DNA from: Acidovorax sp. 107 | GTDB taxonomy: Bacteria > Pseudomonadota > Gammaproteobacteria > Burkholderiales > Burkholderiaceae_C | NCBI RefSeq assembly: GCF_003058055.1 | Contig: NZ_QBTZ01000001.1 | Coordinates: forward strand, 4,482,001 to 4,546,000 | DNA length: 64,000 bases | Direction: 5' to 3' | Shown: positions 55,090 through 64,000 of the stretch, piece by piece | Position numbering within the stretch: the first letter of the stretch is position 1 | How the letters are laid out: each line of letters opens with the position of its first letter | The notes under the pieces: generated by a model | The model's database searches: none | What the model saw: the letters and a program-made list of their open reading frames with translations, nothing else | What the model was told of the DNA's origin: nothing | Made by a program: the position numbers and the translations under genes

Positions 55090-56393
55090 GGGTGGGCAGG
55101 GGTTTGCATGCGCGCCAGACGTTCTGTGGCGGGTGGATGCGAGTAGTAAAACTTCACGTACACCGGATCGGGTGTGAGCGTGGAGGCATTGTCTTCATAC
55201 AGCTTGAGCAGGGCCGACGACAGATCGGCGCCGCTGGCCTGGGCCACGGCATATGCATCTGCCTGGAACTCATGGCGGCGCGACTGCTGCGAGAACAGCG
55301 GCGAGATGAAGAAGGTGAATACCGGGACGACCAGCATGAACAGCAGCAGCGCCAGCGCATCATTGGGGGCAGCTGCCATGGCTGGGTCCAACGAAATATT
55401 GGGCCGTACGCCCAGCCCGGTGTAGAACCACACTTGGGTGGAGAGCCAGCCCAGCATCGCGAAGCCTGCCAGGCTCAGCGCAAACATCATCACGACGCGC
55501 TGGACGATGTGGCGGTGCCTGAAGTGGCCCAGCTCATGGGCCAGCACGGCTTCGACCTCGCCGGGGGCCAGCTGGCGCAGCAGGGTGTCGTAGAACACCA
55601 CGCGCTTGGCGGCACCAAAGCCCGTGAAGTAGGCGTTGGCGTGGGCGCTGCGACGGCTGCCGTCCATGACGAACAGGCCCTTGGCCGAGAAGCCGCAACG
55701 TTGCATGAGCGCCGTCACCCGGGCTTTGAGCGATTCGTCTTCGAGCGGCTGGAACTTGTTGAACAGCGGTGCGATGAAGGTGGGGTAGATCACCATCAGC
55801 AGCAGGTTGAAACCCATCCAGAAACACCAGGCCCACAGCCACCACAGTGGGCCTGCAGCGCCCATCAACCAGAGTATCAGCGCGGCGATGGGCAATCCAA
55901 TGATTGCGCCTACCAGCAGGCCCTTGAGCGCATCCGCCACCCACAGGCGCCAGGTCATCTTGTTGAAGCCAAACCGTTCTTCCACCACAAAGGTCTGGTA
56001 CAGCGACAGGGGCAGGTCGATCAGGCCGCTGATGGCGGCAAAGGCCACCAGCAATGCCATCTGTTGCCACATGCCGCCGCCCAGCACGGCAAGCAGCGCC
56101 TGGTTCAATGTGTCGAGGCCGCCCAGCAAAGTCCAGCCCATCAGCACTGCAGCGCCCAGCGTCAGCTCCAGCATGCCCAGGCGCGCCTTGGTCACGGTGT
56201 AGTCGGCAGCCTTCTGGTGAGCAGCGAGGGAGATGCGTTCGGCAAACGGCGCAGGGACCGCCGCGCGGTGACGTGCCACATGCCGGATCTGGCGCGTGGC
56301 CAGCCAGAACTTGAGTGCCAGGCCCAGCAACAGCGCGGCAGCAAAGGCCATAGTGAGCAGCAAAGAGGGGGAAAGGTCGTCGGATGTGGGCAT
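55086..56393 (-). CDS. Ste24-like M48 membrane endopeptidase
   Basis: A 435-residue inner-membrane zinc protease of the CAAX prenyl protease 1 (Ste24) type. The N-terminal peptidase-M48_N region (about 30-210) contains [21 protein letters not shown] (quoted in part), and the zinc site is LAHELGHF with the third ligand in [11 protein letters not shown]. The block [18 protein letters not shown] is diagnostic. Six or seven membrane helices are visible. The ATG at 56393 is chosen; it is divergent from orn by about 37 bases. Confidence 0.93.
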   Translation of the reverse strand: MPTSDDLSPSLLLTMAFAAALLLGLALKFWLATRQIRHVARHRAAVPAPFAERISLAAHQKAADYTVTKARLGMLELTLGAAVLMGWTLLGGLDTLNQALLAVLGGGMWQQMALLVAFAAISGLIDLPLSLYQTFVVEERFGFNKMTWRLWVADALKGLLVGAIIGLPIAALILWLMGAAGPLWWLWAWCFWMGFNLLLMVIYPTFIAPLFNKFQPLEDESLKARVTALMQRCGFSAKGLFVMDGSRRSAHANAYFTGFGAAKRVVFYDTLLRQLAPGEVEAVLAHELGHFRHRHIVQRVVMMFALSLAGFAMLGWLSTQVWFYTGLGVRPNISLDPAMAAAPNDALALLLFMLVVPVFTFFISPLFSQQSRRHEFQADAYAVAQASGADLSSALLKLYEDNASTLTPDPVYVKFYYSHPPATERLARMQTPAHP

Positions 56394-56430
56394 GTGCGGC
56401 GAGTTTAGGTCATCGGCGACAATGCGCGCC

Positions 56431-57024
56431 ATGTCAGAAGCCAACAACCCCACCCCGCCCGCGCTTGCCAAATCCGACCAGAACCTCGTCTGGCTGGACT
56501 GTGAAATGACCGGCCTTGAGCCCGATACCGACCGCTTGCTGGAGATCGCCGTGGTCGTGACTGGCCCGAGCCTGGAACCGCGTGTCGAAGGCCCCGTATT
56601 TGCCATTCATCAGTCGGATGAATTGCTGAACAAGATGGATGCCTGGAACAAGGGCACGCACGGCCGCAGTGGCCTGATCGACAAAGTGAAGGCCTCTACG
56701 GTGACCGAAGAGGAGGCCGAGCAGAAGATTCTTGCTTTCCTGGCCCAGTACGTGCCCAAGGGCACCGCGCCCATGTGTGGTAACAGCATCGGCCAGGACC
56801 GGCGTTTCCTGGTGCGCTACATGCCCAAGCTTGAACGTTTCTTTCACTACCGCAACGTGGATGTGAGCACGCTCAAGGAGCTGGCCAAGCGCTGGAAGCC
56901 TGAGGCCTACACCAGCTTCAAGAAGGCGCAGAAGCACACGGCGCTGGCCGACGTGCACGAGTCCATTGAAGAGCTGGCCCATTACCGCACTCATTTGCTG
57001 TCGGTGGACGTGAAGGCTGACTGA
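56431..57024 (+). CDS. orn: Oligoribonuclease
   Basis: A 197-residue DEDDh 3'-5' exonuclease that clears very short RNAs, including pGpG from cyclic di-GMP breakdown. The motifs are [21 protein letters not shown] (given here in part, D and E of ExoI), [12 protein letters not shown] and [14 protein letters not shown] (His-Asp). The ATG at 56431 is used; an ATG at 56422 is in frame. A GACAAT -10-like box ends eight bases before the ATG and no ribosome site is visible, so the mRNA may be leaderless. Confidence 0.97.
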   Translation: MSEANNPTPPALAKSDQNLVWLDCEMTGLEPDTDRLLEIAVVVTGPSLEPRVEGPVFAIHQSDELLNKMDAWNKGTHGRSGLIDKVKASTVTEEEAEQKILAFLAQYVPKGTAPMCGNSIGQDRRFLVRYMPKLERFFHYRNVDVSTLKELAKRWKPEAYTSFKKAQKHTALADVHESIEELAHYRTHLLSVDVKAD

Positions 57025-57084
57025 GTTGGTGGGCGCGGGGGCTGCGTGATTGACGCTGCTGCCGCGCGGCTCATTCGAGGGGTA

Positions 57085-57114
57085 TTGCGGGCAAACCCTT
57101 AATCGTGCGATAAT
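57085..57114 (+). promoter_or_regulatory. Candidate promoter of the DEAD-box helicase gene
   Basis: TTGCGG (57085-57090) and GATAAT (57109-57114) stand 18 bases apart. The start point near 57121 would give a leader of about 210 bases, long as in cold-shock helicase mRNAs. Confidence 0.5.
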
Positions 57115-57334
57115 CGTTGGCTGCGCAGGAATCCCTCGCAGATTGTGCATCTCCCCTCACACACCGGGCTTGTCAGCCGACTGTCTATCGACAGTGCAGG
57201 ACTGGCGAAAAACGCCCACCCGCTCCGGCCTTTTCTGAGCCAGCGCAGGTTTCGTTTGATGGTTGATGTTTTTTAACCATTTGACGAAGCCAATCGTGGG
57301 CTGCGCCCGCGACCGTCTTCGTGAGAGAAAAATC
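57115..57334 (+). other. Long leader of the DEAD-box helicase gene
   Basis: No gene is seen in this stretch of the 310-base gap. It contains a hairpin at 57180-57195 (ACTGTC and GACAGT around TATC) and several pyrimidine-rich parts. Such leaders in other bacteria control helicase translation by temperature or autoregulation; here this is inference. Confidence 0.45.
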
Positions 57335-59215
57335 ATGACCGACACCTCTTTGGTGCAGGGCGAATTCGCGCCTGCAGAGACTTCTTTTGCTGCCGACATT
57401 TCCGTGCAGTCTTCCCCTCTCGATGCTGCAGTGGCCGTGGCCGCTGAAGCGGACGCCGCTGTGACCGCAGAGCCCAATGGCTTTGTCGAGCTCGGCCTGG
57501 CTCCTCAGCTTGTGCAGGCCGTGGCTGATCTGGGCTACACCCAGCCCACGGGTGTGCAGCTCAAAGCCATTCCATTGGCCATGGGCGGTGGCAACGATGC
57601 CACCAAGTTCATCGACCTGATGGTCTCCAGCCAGACCGGCTCCGGCAAGACGGCTGCTTTTCTGCTGCCCGTACTGCACACGCTGATCAACCAGCAAGCG
57701 GCAGCCGAAGCCGAGGAGCGTGCTGCGTTTGAGCGTGCCACGGCCGAAGCCGCTGCTCGCGGCGAACCCGCTCCCAAGCGCCCCAAGCGCAAGGACCCCA
57801 CCAGCTCGCGCAATTTCAAGGCGGCCACCCCCGGCGCCTTGATCCTGTGCCCCACTCGGGAACTGGCGCAGCAAGTTGCGCACGATGCCATCGACCTGGT
57901 CAAGCATTGCCGCGGCCTGCGCGTGGCCAACGTGGTGGGTGGCATGCCTTACCAACTGCAAATCGCCAAGCTGCAGAACGCCGACCTCGTGGTGGCGACT
58001 CCTGGCCGCCTGCTGGACCTGCAGCGCTCGATGCAGATCAAGCTCGACAAGGTGCAGTTCCTGGTCGTTGACGAAGCCGACCGCATGCTTGACCTGGGCT
58101 TCTCGGATGACCTGGCCGAGCTGAACCAGCTGACCAGCCAGCGCAAGCAGACCATGATGTTCAGCGCCACGTTCGCGCCGCGCATCCAGCAACTGGCCAT
58201 GCGTGTGATGCACGACGGTGGTTCGTCGGTGCAAAAGGTGACCATCGATTCTCCGCAAGAGAAGCACGCCAACATCAAGCAGGTGCTGTACTGGGCCGAC
58301 AATGCTCAGCACAAGCGCAAGATGCTGGACCACTGGCTGCGTGACACCACGATCAACCAAGCCATCGTCTTTGCCAGCACCCAGGTGGAGTGCGATGGCC
58401 TGGCCAACGACCTGCAGCAAGACGGTTTCTCCGCCGTGGCACTGCATGGCGCCCTGAGCCAGGGTCTGCGCAACCGCCGTTTGATGGCCCTGCGCGCCGG
58501 CCAGGTGCAGATCCTGGTGGCCACCGATGTGGCGGCACGCGGCATTGATGTGCCTACCATCACCCACGTGTTCAACTTTGGCCTGCCCATGAAGGCCGAG
58601 GACTACACCCACCGCATCGGTCGTACCGGCCGTGCGGGCCGCGATGGCCTGGCCATCACATTTGCCGAGTTTCGCGATCGCCGCAAGATCTACGACATTG
58701 AGTCGTACAGCCGCCAGCAGTTCAAGGCCGAAGTGATTCCGGGCATGGAGCCCTCGCAGCGCGCGCCGCAGGCACCCCGTGGTGGTGACTTCGGTGGTGG
58801 CCGTGGTGCACCGGGCCGCTCGTACGACAACCGTGACAACCAGTCGCGTGGCCGTTTCGGTGGTCCCGCACGCGGTGGCAATGACCGTGGTGGTTTCGGT
58901 GGCGGTTTTGGCGGCGGCTTTGCAGGTCGTGACAACCGTGGCGCTCCGGCCCGGGGTGAAGGCGGTGGTTTTGCTGGCCGCGATGACCGTGGTGGCGATC
59001 GTGGTTTTGCACAGCGCCGCGATGGCGAAGGCTACGGTCGCAAGCCCGGCTTTGGTGACGCAGGCCGTGGCGGTTTTGCTCCCCGTGGCGATGCGGGTGC
59101 ACCGCGCGGTGATTTCGCTCCCCGCAAGCCTGCTTTTGCCAAGCCTGCAGGTGGCGGTAGCAAGCCGTTTGTGGCCCACGACGCTCGCAAGCGTCCTGCT
59201 CGCCCGGCTCGCTGA
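57335..59215 (+). CDS. DEAD-box RNA helicase (RhlE/DeaD-like) with Gly/Arg-rich tail
   Basis: A 626-residue ATP-dependent RNA helicase. After a 50-residue Ala-rich lead come the Q motif (GYTQPTGVQLKAIP), motif I SSQTGSGKTAAF, Ia PTRELAQQ, motif II DEAD, motif III SAT, and VI HRIGRTGRAG. A 40-residue charged insert lies between motifs I and Ia (EAEERAAFERATAEAA). From about residue 480 the tail is built of RGG- and FGGG-type repeats, ending in basic KRPARPAR, which should bind RNA and may promote condensation. GAGAG precedes the ATG. It probably acts in ribosome assembly or RNA decay at low temperature. Confidence 0.95.
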   Translation: MTDTSLVQGEFAPAETSFAADISVQSSPLDAAVAVAAEADAAVTAEPNGFVELGLAPQLVQAVADLGYTQPTGVQLKAIPLAMGGGNDATKFIDLMVSSQTGSGKTAAFLLPVLHTLINQQAAAEAEERAAFERATAEAAARGEPAPKRPKRKDPTSSRNFKAATPGALILCPTRELAQQVAHDAIDLVKHCRGLRVANVVGGMPYQLQIAKLQNADLVVATPGRLLDLQRSMQIKLDKVQFLVVDEADRMLDLGFSDDLAELNQLTSQRKQTMMFSATFAPRIQQLAMRVMHDGGSSVQKVTIDSPQEKHANIKQVLYWADNAQHKRKMLDHWLRDTTINQAIVFASTQVECDGLANDLQQDGFSAVALHGALSQGLRNRRLMALRAGQVQILVATDVAARGIDVPTITHVFNFGLPMKAEDYTHRIGRTGRAGRDGLAITFAEFRDRRKIYDIESYSRQQFKAEVIPGMEPSQRAPQAPRGGDFGGGRGAPGRSYDNRDNQSRGRFGGPARGGNDRGGFGGGFGGGFAGRDNRGAPARGEGGGFAGRDDRGGDRGFAQRRDGEGYGRKPGFGDAGRGGFAPRGDAGAPRGDFAPRKPAFAKPAGGGSKPFVAHDARKRPARPAR

Positions 59216-59359
59216 TCGTTGATAGGTTGGTGGCGCTAGCGCCGCCCCTGTTGTCAAGGCTGGTACTGCAAGGTGCCAGCCTTTTTTCATGGCCGATACC
59301 TTGACAGTCCCAGATTGTGAGCGGTGGCTCGTCAATAATGGCCGCCGGAGGAATCTGCT

Positions 59360-60829
59360 GTGTCGTCTTCTTTATCTTCGGGTGCGGACTTTGAGCACAT
59401 GTTCGGGCTGGCACCAGTGTCACTCTGGCTGGAGGACTACAGCGCACTCAAACAGCTTTTTGAGCAGTGGCGCGCTGAGGGTGTGACGGATATTCGCGCG
59501 CACCTGTCCCAGGACCCGGCCCGCCTGCGGGCCTGCAGTGCCGCACTCAAGGTGCTCAAGGTCAATCAGCGCACGCTGGACCTGTTTGCTGCCGAGAACC
59601 AGCAGGTTCTGGAGGCCAATCTGGACAAGGTGTTCCGTGACGACATGCACGACGCGGTGGCGCACGAGCTATCGCAGCTTTGGGACGGGCAGCTGGAGTT
59701 TTCAAACCAGACGGTGAATTACGCGCTCGACGGGCGGCGGCTCGATGTGCAGATCCGCGCGCGCATCTTGCCGGGCTATGAGGACAACTGGAGCAGGGTG
59801 CTGGTGTCACTGGAGGACGTGACCGCCACCGTGCGCGCAGGTGCCGAGCTGCGCCGCAGCGAGCAGTATGCGCGTGACCTGTTCGAACATTCGCCTGTGT
59901 CGTTGTGGGTGGAGGATTTCAGCGCGGTCAAAAGCCTGCTCGACGGCGTGCGCGCACAGGGCATCGACGACTTCAAGACTTTCATCCGGGTGCACCCCGA
60001 GTTTGTGACGCGCTGCATGCACGAAATCCGGGTCATCGACGTGAACCAGCAGACCTTGCGCATGTTCGGTGCGGCGAGCAAGGAGATGCTGCTGAACAAC
60101 ATTGGCCGGGTGTTCCGCGGGGAGATGCACGAGTCCTTTGCAGAGCAGTTGCTGGACCTGTGGGAGGGCAAGACCTTCCAGCAACGCGAAGTGGTCAATT
60201 ACGCCTTGTCTGGCGATGCGGTGCATATCCACATGCAGTTCTCGGTGCTGGCTGACCACATGAGGGACTGGGGCCTGGTACTCCTGTCCCTGGTGGACAT
60301 CACGGCGCGCAAAAAGGCTGAGGCTTATCTGGAGTACCTTGGCAAGCATGATGTGCTCACGCAATTGCGCAATCGCGCCTTTTACGCAGAAGAGCTCAAT
60401 CGCCTGACCCGCAAGGGCCCTTGGCCGCTGTCCATCATCGCCATCGACCTCAATGGTCTCAAGGGGGTGAACGATGAGCAGGGGCATGCGGCGGGGGACT
60501 CCATGCTGCGCCGTGTGGGCGAGGTGCTGGCCAAGGCTGTGGACGCCCCAGCGTGCGCCGCTCGCATAGGGGGGGACGAATTCACGGTGTTGTTGCCTGG
60601 CACGGATGAACGCGGGGCTATGGCTCTGCAGGAGCGCATTTTGTCGATGCTCGAACTCAACAACCAGTTCTACCCTGGCCAGCATTTGAGCCTGGCCATG
60701 GGGATTGCCTGTTGCCCGTCTGGCGACGCGGTGGAGGCTGCGATCCACCGCGCAGACCAGGCGATGTATGCGGAAAAGAATCGCTATTACCAGCAAAAGA
60801 ACGTGGACCGGCGGCAGCCAAGTCCCTGA
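59360..60829 (+). CDS. Diguanylate cyclase with two tandem PAS-like domains
   Basis: A 489-residue cytoplasmic protein. Residues about 18-150 and 174-310 are two copies of the same PAS-like domain: each has APVSLWLEDYSALK or SPVSLWVEDFSAVK, a V-N-Q-TL stretch (VNQRTLDLF, VNQQTLRMF) and NYALDG or NYALSG. A GGDEF domain follows with RIGGDEF intact and no RxxD inhibitory site. It should make cyclic di-GMP in response to a signal sensed by the PAS pair. The start is GTG at 59360, with GGAGGAA six bases upstream. It follows the helicase gene on the same strand after 144 bases. Confidence 0.92.
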   Translation: MSSSLSSGADFEHMFGLAPVSLWLEDYSALKQLFEQWRAEGVTDIRAHLSQDPARLRACSAALKVLKVNQRTLDLFAAENQQVLEANLDKVFRDDMHDAVAHELSQLWDGQLEFSNQTVNYALDGRRLDVQIRARILPGYEDNWSRVLVSLEDVTATVRAGAELRRSEQYARDLFEHSPVSLWVEDFSAVKSLLDGVRAQGIDDFKTFIRVHPEFVTRCMHEIRVIDVNQQTLRMFGAASKEMLLNNIGRVFRGEMHESFAEQLLDLWEGKTFQQREVVNYALSGDAVHIHMQFSVLADHMRDWGLVLLSLVDITARKKAEAYLEYLGKHDVLTQLRNRAFYAEELNRLTRKGPWPLSIIAIDLNGLKGVNDEQGHAAGDSMLRRVGEVLAKAVDAPACAARIGGDEFTVLLPGTDERGAMALQERILSMLELNNQFYPGQHLSLAMGIACCPSGDAVEAAIHRADQAMYAEKNRYYQQKNVDRRQPSP

Positions 60830-60841
60830 TCCGCGCCTTGA

Positions 60842-62074
60842 TTAGAGGTTGACCGGCGTGCGGCCGATCTCGGGCCAGCGATGGTGCAGAAAGATCCAGG
60901 ACAGCATGCCAATGCACAACATCAGAAATGATGACAGCGCCAGCAAAACGGTGGAGTGCATCACCAGCGGTGCAATGAGGCCCGCCACCAGCCCGTTGGC
61001 CGAAGAGCCGACAAACGCCTGCATGGACGAGGCCATGCCCCGTCGCTCCGGGTAGAGGTCCAGCACCAGAAGCGTCACCACGGGCACCATCAGCGCCCAG
61101 CCAAAAGAAAAGACCGCAATGGGCGCAAGGGCCCACCAGGCATGGGCGGTGAACAGGAGATTGGCGACCAAATTCAACACGGCCACCGAAAACATGATGA
61201 CGAACCCGTGGCGGATCTGGCGCTTGGGTGGAATCCGTCCGGCCAGCCGTCCACTGAGCCACGCACCGCCCATGATGCCCGAGATGGTGAGCGCAAAAAA
61301 CCAGAAAAACTGCGTGGGTGCCAGCGACAGGTGCTCCCCCAGAAAGGCGGGGGCCGACAGCACGTACAGGAACATGCCATTGAAGGGCACACCGCTGGCC
61401 AGCGCCAGCAGCACAAAGCGTGCGCTGGTGCCCAGCTGCATGTACCCGCGCATGAGGTGGCGCACATGGAAGGGCTGGCGCTGCTCCACATGCAGGGTCT
61501 CGGGCAGCAGCCGAAAGTTGGCGGTCCACAGGGCGACCCCTACCAGGGTCAGAAACCAGAAGATGCTGTGCCACCCGGTGTGGACGAACAGCCAGCCCCC
61601 GATGATGGGTGCAATCGCCGGGGCCACTCCGAAGTAGATAGTGACCTGGCTCATGACCTTCTGCGCTTGTGCCGGGGGGAACATGTCGCGGATCACCGCG
61701 CGGGAGACCACGATGCCCGCTCCCGTGGACAAACCTTGCAGCGCGCGGAAAAAGACCAGTTGTCCGATCGTCTGCGACAGTGCGCACCCGGCGGAGGCGA
61801 TCGTGAACACCGCGATGCCCCACAAGATCACGGGCCTGCGCCCGAAGCTGTCCGCCAGCGCTCCATGGAACAGGCTCATGAACGCAAAGCCAAACAGGTA
61901 GGCCGACAGCGTCTGCTGCATTTCTACCGGCGTGGCTCCCAGCGCCGCGGCGATGCCCGAGAACGCAGGAATATAGGTGTCTATGGAAAAGGGCCCCAGC
62001 ATGCCCAGCACTGCCAGCAGAATCGCCAGCGCCCAGCGGGGCGCTTTCCAGAGCAAATGGGCTTGTGGGTTCAT
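60842..62074 (-). CDS. Bcr/CflA-family MFS exporter
   Basis: A 410-residue MFS transporter with 12 hydrophobic helices. MLGPFSIDTYIPAF at the first helix, the loop 2-3 motif DSFGRRPVILWG and FRALQGLSTGAGIVVSRAVIRDM are hallmarks of the Bcr/CflA drug-resistance group (bicyclomycin, chloramphenicol, sulfonamides). It is probably a proton-driven exporter. The ATG at 62074 is chosen for a short lead to the first helix; an upstream ATG at 62173 would add 33 non-conserved residues. It converges with the diguanylate cyclase gene, 12 bases away. Confidence 0.9.
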   Translation of the reverse strand: MNPQAHLLWKAPRWALAILLAVLGMLGPFSIDTYIPAFSGIAAALGATPVEMQQTLSAYLFGFAFMSLFHGALADSFGRRPVILWGIAVFTIASAGCALSQTIGQLVFFRALQGLSTGAGIVVSRAVIRDMFPPAQAQKVMSQVTIYFGVAPAIAPIIGGWLFVHTGWHSIFWFLTLVGVALWTANFRLLPETLHVEQRQPFHVRHLMRGYMQLGTSARFVLLALASGVPFNGMFLYVLSAPAFLGEHLSLAPTQFFWFFALTISGIMGGAWLSGRLAGRIPPKRQIRHGFVIMFSVAVLNLVANLLFTAHAWWALAPIAVFSFGWALMVPVVTLLVLDLYPERRGMASSMQAFVGSSANGLVAGLIAPLVMHSTVLLALSSFLMLCIGMLSWIFLHHRWPEIGRTPVNL

Positions 62075-62332
62075 GGGTGACGATGGGATGGGGTGAGAGT
62101 CGGGCACCCTCGGGGCATCGGCCTCTGACGCTGTGCAGGCCGGTGCCGGTTGCATGGGGATTATGCGGGACATACACGGCCCATGGCGGGTGAGCGCTGC
62201 GGAGCATCAAGCCTTGCACTCTTCGTAAAGAGTTCTGGGCGAGGGGGCGTTGCAAAGATAAGCCTGAGGAGGGCGGGTAGCGCCGGCGGCGATAGGCCAG
62301 GGTCCTCGGGCTGTCGCAAGCGAGCTAGAAAC
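62075..62332. other. Gap between the MFS exporter and tRNA-Lys
   Basis: No credible gene is seen in this stretch. It holds the promoter side of the minus-strand MFS gene and possibly its true start if the ATG at 62173 is used. Confidence 0.4.
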
Positions 62333-62367
62333 AAAAAAACCTGCTATTTGTGAATAGCAGGTTTTTT
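62333..62367 (-). terminator. Terminator of tRNA-Lys
   Basis: AACCTGCTATT and AATAGCAGGTT pair perfectly around TGTG, flanked by A runs on the left and T on the right. It lies 20 bases beyond the tRNA on the minus strand. Confidence 0.9.
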
Positions 62368-62386
62368 GTGCCTTGCGGCTTTGATT

Positions 62387-62462
62387 TGGTGGGTCCTGAG
62401 TGACTCGAACACTCGACCTACGGATTAAGAGTCCGCTGCTCTACCAACTGAGCTAAGAACCC
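62387..62462 (-). tRNA. tRNA-Lys (anticodon CTT)
   Basis: Seventy-six bases fold as a full cloverleaf: acceptor GGGTTCT/AGGACCC (one G-T pair), D arm GCTCAGTTGGTAGAGC, anticodon stem GCGGA/TCCGT with loop CTCTTAA, T arm TTCGAGT. Anticodon CTT reads AAG. The 3' CCA is encoded. Transcription is on the minus strand from a clear promoter. Confidence 0.97.
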
Positions 62463-62500
62463 AAATCTTTGAATTCGTCTGCATTGCTGCAGAGCCTCGA

Positions 62501-62530
62501 ATTATGCACTAGTTTTTGCGACCTTTGCAA
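62501..62530 (-). promoter_or_regulatory. tRNA-Lys promoter
   Basis: On the minus strand TTGCAA (62525-62530) and CATAAT (62501-62506) stand 18 bases apart, placing the start point about 30 bases before the tRNA 5' end. Confidence 0.65.
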
Positions 62531-62544
62531 CTAGCGCCCAAAAA

Positions 62545-63429
62545 TTATTGCATCGCGCTCCGGCTGGCCAGCTCGACAAAGAGGCCGCTGTGGTCCAGTT
62601 CGCCCAGGCCGTGGTCCACGCCCTCGGCATACAGCGCTTCGAACAGGGCCGTGATGGGGGCGTCGAAACCTGTTTCGCGCGCGGTAGCCAGCGCGTTGCG
62701 CATATCCTTCAACTGGACGGCCATGCGACCCCGGGGCGCAAAGTCGCGGTCCACCATGCGTTGGCCATGTAGCTGCAGGATGCGGCTGTCGGCGAAGCCA
62801 CCGCTGATCGCCTCACGGACCTTGGCCATGTCAGCACCGCCTTTGGCGGCAAACAGCAGGGCCTCGGCCACAGCGCCGATCGTGATGCCCACAATCATCT
62901 GGTTGGCCAGCTTGGCCAATTGCCCGGCTCCGTGAGGGCCCACATGCGTGGCGCGGCCCAGGCAAGCAAACACGGGTTGTGCGCGGGCGAAATCCTCGGG
63001 CCGTCCACCGGCCATGATGGCCAGGGTGCCCGCTTCGGCGCCGACAGTGCCGCCCGACACCGGTGCGTCCAGGTGGGCCAGGCCCAGCTCGTCCAAGCGG
63101 GCCGCATGGTCGCGGGCCTCGCTGGGCTGGATGGAGGCCATGTCGATGAAAAGAGCGCCTGGGCGCATCGCCTGGGCGGTGCCCAGTTCAAACAGGACCT
63201 GGCCCACGACCGGGCCGTTTTCGAGCAGGCTGATGACAAGGTCCACGTCCTTGACGGCATCGGCTGGGATGCTGTGCACAGTGACACCCCATTGCGCCAG
63301 CGGCTCTGCCTTGGCCCGGGTGCGGTTCCATGCGTGCACTTGGTGGCCTGCTTCGCTGAGGCGCCTAGCCATGGGCAACCCCATCATGCCAATGCCAAGA
63401 ACAGCGATACGAAGCGGAGTGGTAGTCAT
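62545..63429 (-). CDS. 3-hydroxyisobutyrate dehydrogenase-family NAD(P) oxidoreductase
   Basis: A 294-residue beta-hydroxyacid dehydrogenase. The Rossmann motif is IAVLGIGMMGLPMARRL, with HAWNRTRAK after strand 2. The substrate-binding stretch is LDAPVSGGTVGAEAGTLAIM, and the catalytic Lys lies in GQLAKLANQMIVG. Candidates are tartronate semialdehyde reductase, 3-hydroxyisobutyrate dehydrogenase or a glyoxylate reductase; sequence does not decide. The ATG at 63429 is used, 51 bases inside the longest frame, because the coding strand for the Rossmann fold starts there. It is divergent from a hydrolase gene. Confidence 0.93.
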   Translation of the reverse strand: MTTTPLRIAVLGIGMMGLPMARRLSEAGHQVHAWNRTRAKAEPLAQWGVTVHSIPADAVKDVDLVISLLENGPVVGQVLFELGTAQAMRPGALFIDMASIQPSEARDHAARLDELGLAHLDAPVSGGTVGAEAGTLAIMAGGRPEDFARAQPVFACLGRATHVGPHGAGQLAKLANQMIVGITIGAVAEALLFAAKGGADMAKVREAISGGFADSRILQLHGQRMVDRDFAPRGRMAVQLKDMRNALATARETGFDAPITALFEALYAEGVDHGLGELDHSGLFVELASRSAMQ

Positions 63430-63639
63430 GGCGTTGTTCTTCTTGGGAAAGGAGTTCAAGAGCGTCTCTGTTGCCATCATGTGCCTTTTTGGCGCTGCAG
63501 TCTGTCACGGAGCTTGCAGCGCACAGCGATTGGCCAGATGATTCTGCAGCGCCAGCGCCGTTACTGCGTCTGCCGAGCCTGTTGGCCGGGCCGCGGTATG
63601 GCACCGAAGGCCGCCCACACAACTCGGAGACCCTTGCCC

Positions 63640-64000
63640 ATGACCTTGCCCCTGTACGACCCTGCCTGGCTGGAGCGCATGTACAACAACCGTGCCCTGG
63701 TCCCAGACCACATGGACTACTTTGAGCGCTGGGCACGAGACTCCGCCCAGGTACGTGCCAACATTCCCTGCGCGTTGGATGTCGCGTATGGAACAGGTTT
63801 GGGTGAAACCCTGGACGTGTTTCCCTCGGCCCGCGCCACCGGTGGGCCGGTGCCGGTCCTGGTGTTCATCCACGGCGGCTACTGGCGGTCCCTCGACAAA
63901 TCCGATCATTCGTTCATTGCTCCGCCCTTTACCCAGGCGGGGTTTTGTGTGGTGGTGGTGAACTACGCGCTGTGCCCGGGCACCCCAGAGGCGCCGGTGA
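63640..64000 (+). CDS. Arylformamidase-like alpha/beta hydrolase, 3' partial
   Basis: The frame is open from ATG at 63640 to the window edge, giving 120 residues. YDPAWLERMYNNRALVPDH at the N-terminus and the oxyanion motif FIHGGYWRSLDKSDHSF (HGGxW) are typical of the kynurenine formamidase/arylformamidase group of esterases; the catalytic Ser, Asp and His should lie beyond the edge. VVVVNYALCPG is the following strand. It could act in tryptophan degradation or be a general carboxylesterase. The gap of 210 bases to the divergent dehydrogenase contains nothing else recognised. Confidence 0.87.
   Translation, partial: MTLPLYDPAWLERMYNNRALVPDHMDYFERWARDSAQVRANIPCALDVAYGTGLGETLDVFPSARATGGPVPVLVFIHGGYWRSLDKSDHSFIAPPFTQAGFCVVVVNYALCPGTPEAPV

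Noticed and set aside
57185..59335. Open frame of 716 codons opposite the DEAD-box helicase
   Set aside because: The product is a low-complexity Thr/Ala/His mix mirrored from the helicase codons; no ribosome site or domain supports it.

Overview
The window is a gene-dense, GC-rich chromosomal segment of a betaproteobacterium. Gene content and several dispersed short repeats point to the family Comamonadaceae, most likely an Acidovorax-like organism; this is inferred from recognised families, not from a database search. There is no rRNA, no insertion sequence, no prophage and no CRISPR array. One tRNA (Lys, anticodon CTT) lies near the right end. Both end genes are cut: a GGDEF-EAL protein on the left and an arylformamidase-like hydrolase on the right.

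Layout. 1-8.3 kb: cyclic di-GMP protein, EamA exporter, quinone reductase with an overlapping Nudix gene, a LysR regulator divergent from a BASS-type transporter, and a Na/Pi symporter with a Pho-box-like site. 8.4-13 kb: ribF-ileS-lspA on the minus strand, the order known from E. coli. 13-21 kb: HNH nuclease, TPR-methyltransferase, then a divergent two-component pair (7TMR-DISM sensor kinase and OmpR-type regulator) followed by a large secreted IPTL-CTERM protein and a DUF3617 protein. 21-26.5 kb: TAT lipoprotein hydrolase, two acyl-CoA dehydrogenases and yceH on the minus strand, with purN divergent. 26.8-30 kb: a six-EF-hand protein divergent from a second two-component system. 30-35 kb: M48 peptidase with a long C-terminal region, RsmB/NOP methyltransferase, fatty acid desaturase.

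35-42 kb: rpmB-rpmG, trxB, a Crp/Fnr-family regulator, ftsK, lolA and rarA. This matches the E. coli order trxB-lrp-ftsK-lolA-rarA, with a Crp/Fnr regulator in the lrp position. 42.4-46 kb: livHMGF branched-chain amino acid ABC transporter without its binding protein. 46-48.4 kb: DUF486 protein, then a phosphate uptake pair (DUF47 PhoU-like protein and Pit) under a clear Pho box. 49.7-52 kb: the translation operon rpsP-rimM-trmD-rplS, with a strong hairpin after rpsP and a good internal promoter before rplS. 52-57 kb: NudL-like hydrolase, CobD-like protein, and a Ste24 peptidase-pterin dehydratase-rsgA operon divergent from orn. 57-64 kb: DEAD-box helicase with a long leader, diguanylate cyclase with duplicated PAS-like domains, Bcr/CflA exporter, tRNA-Lys and a 3-hydroxyisobutyrate dehydrogenase-like enzyme.

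The most unusual signal is a family of about 60-70 base, double-palindromic repeats. They lie in many intergenic gaps and also inside reading frames (Nudix, rarA, rsgA and the 3' end of the LysR gene; less surely lolA and an acyl-CoA dehydrogenase), where they stay in frame and supply protein sequence.
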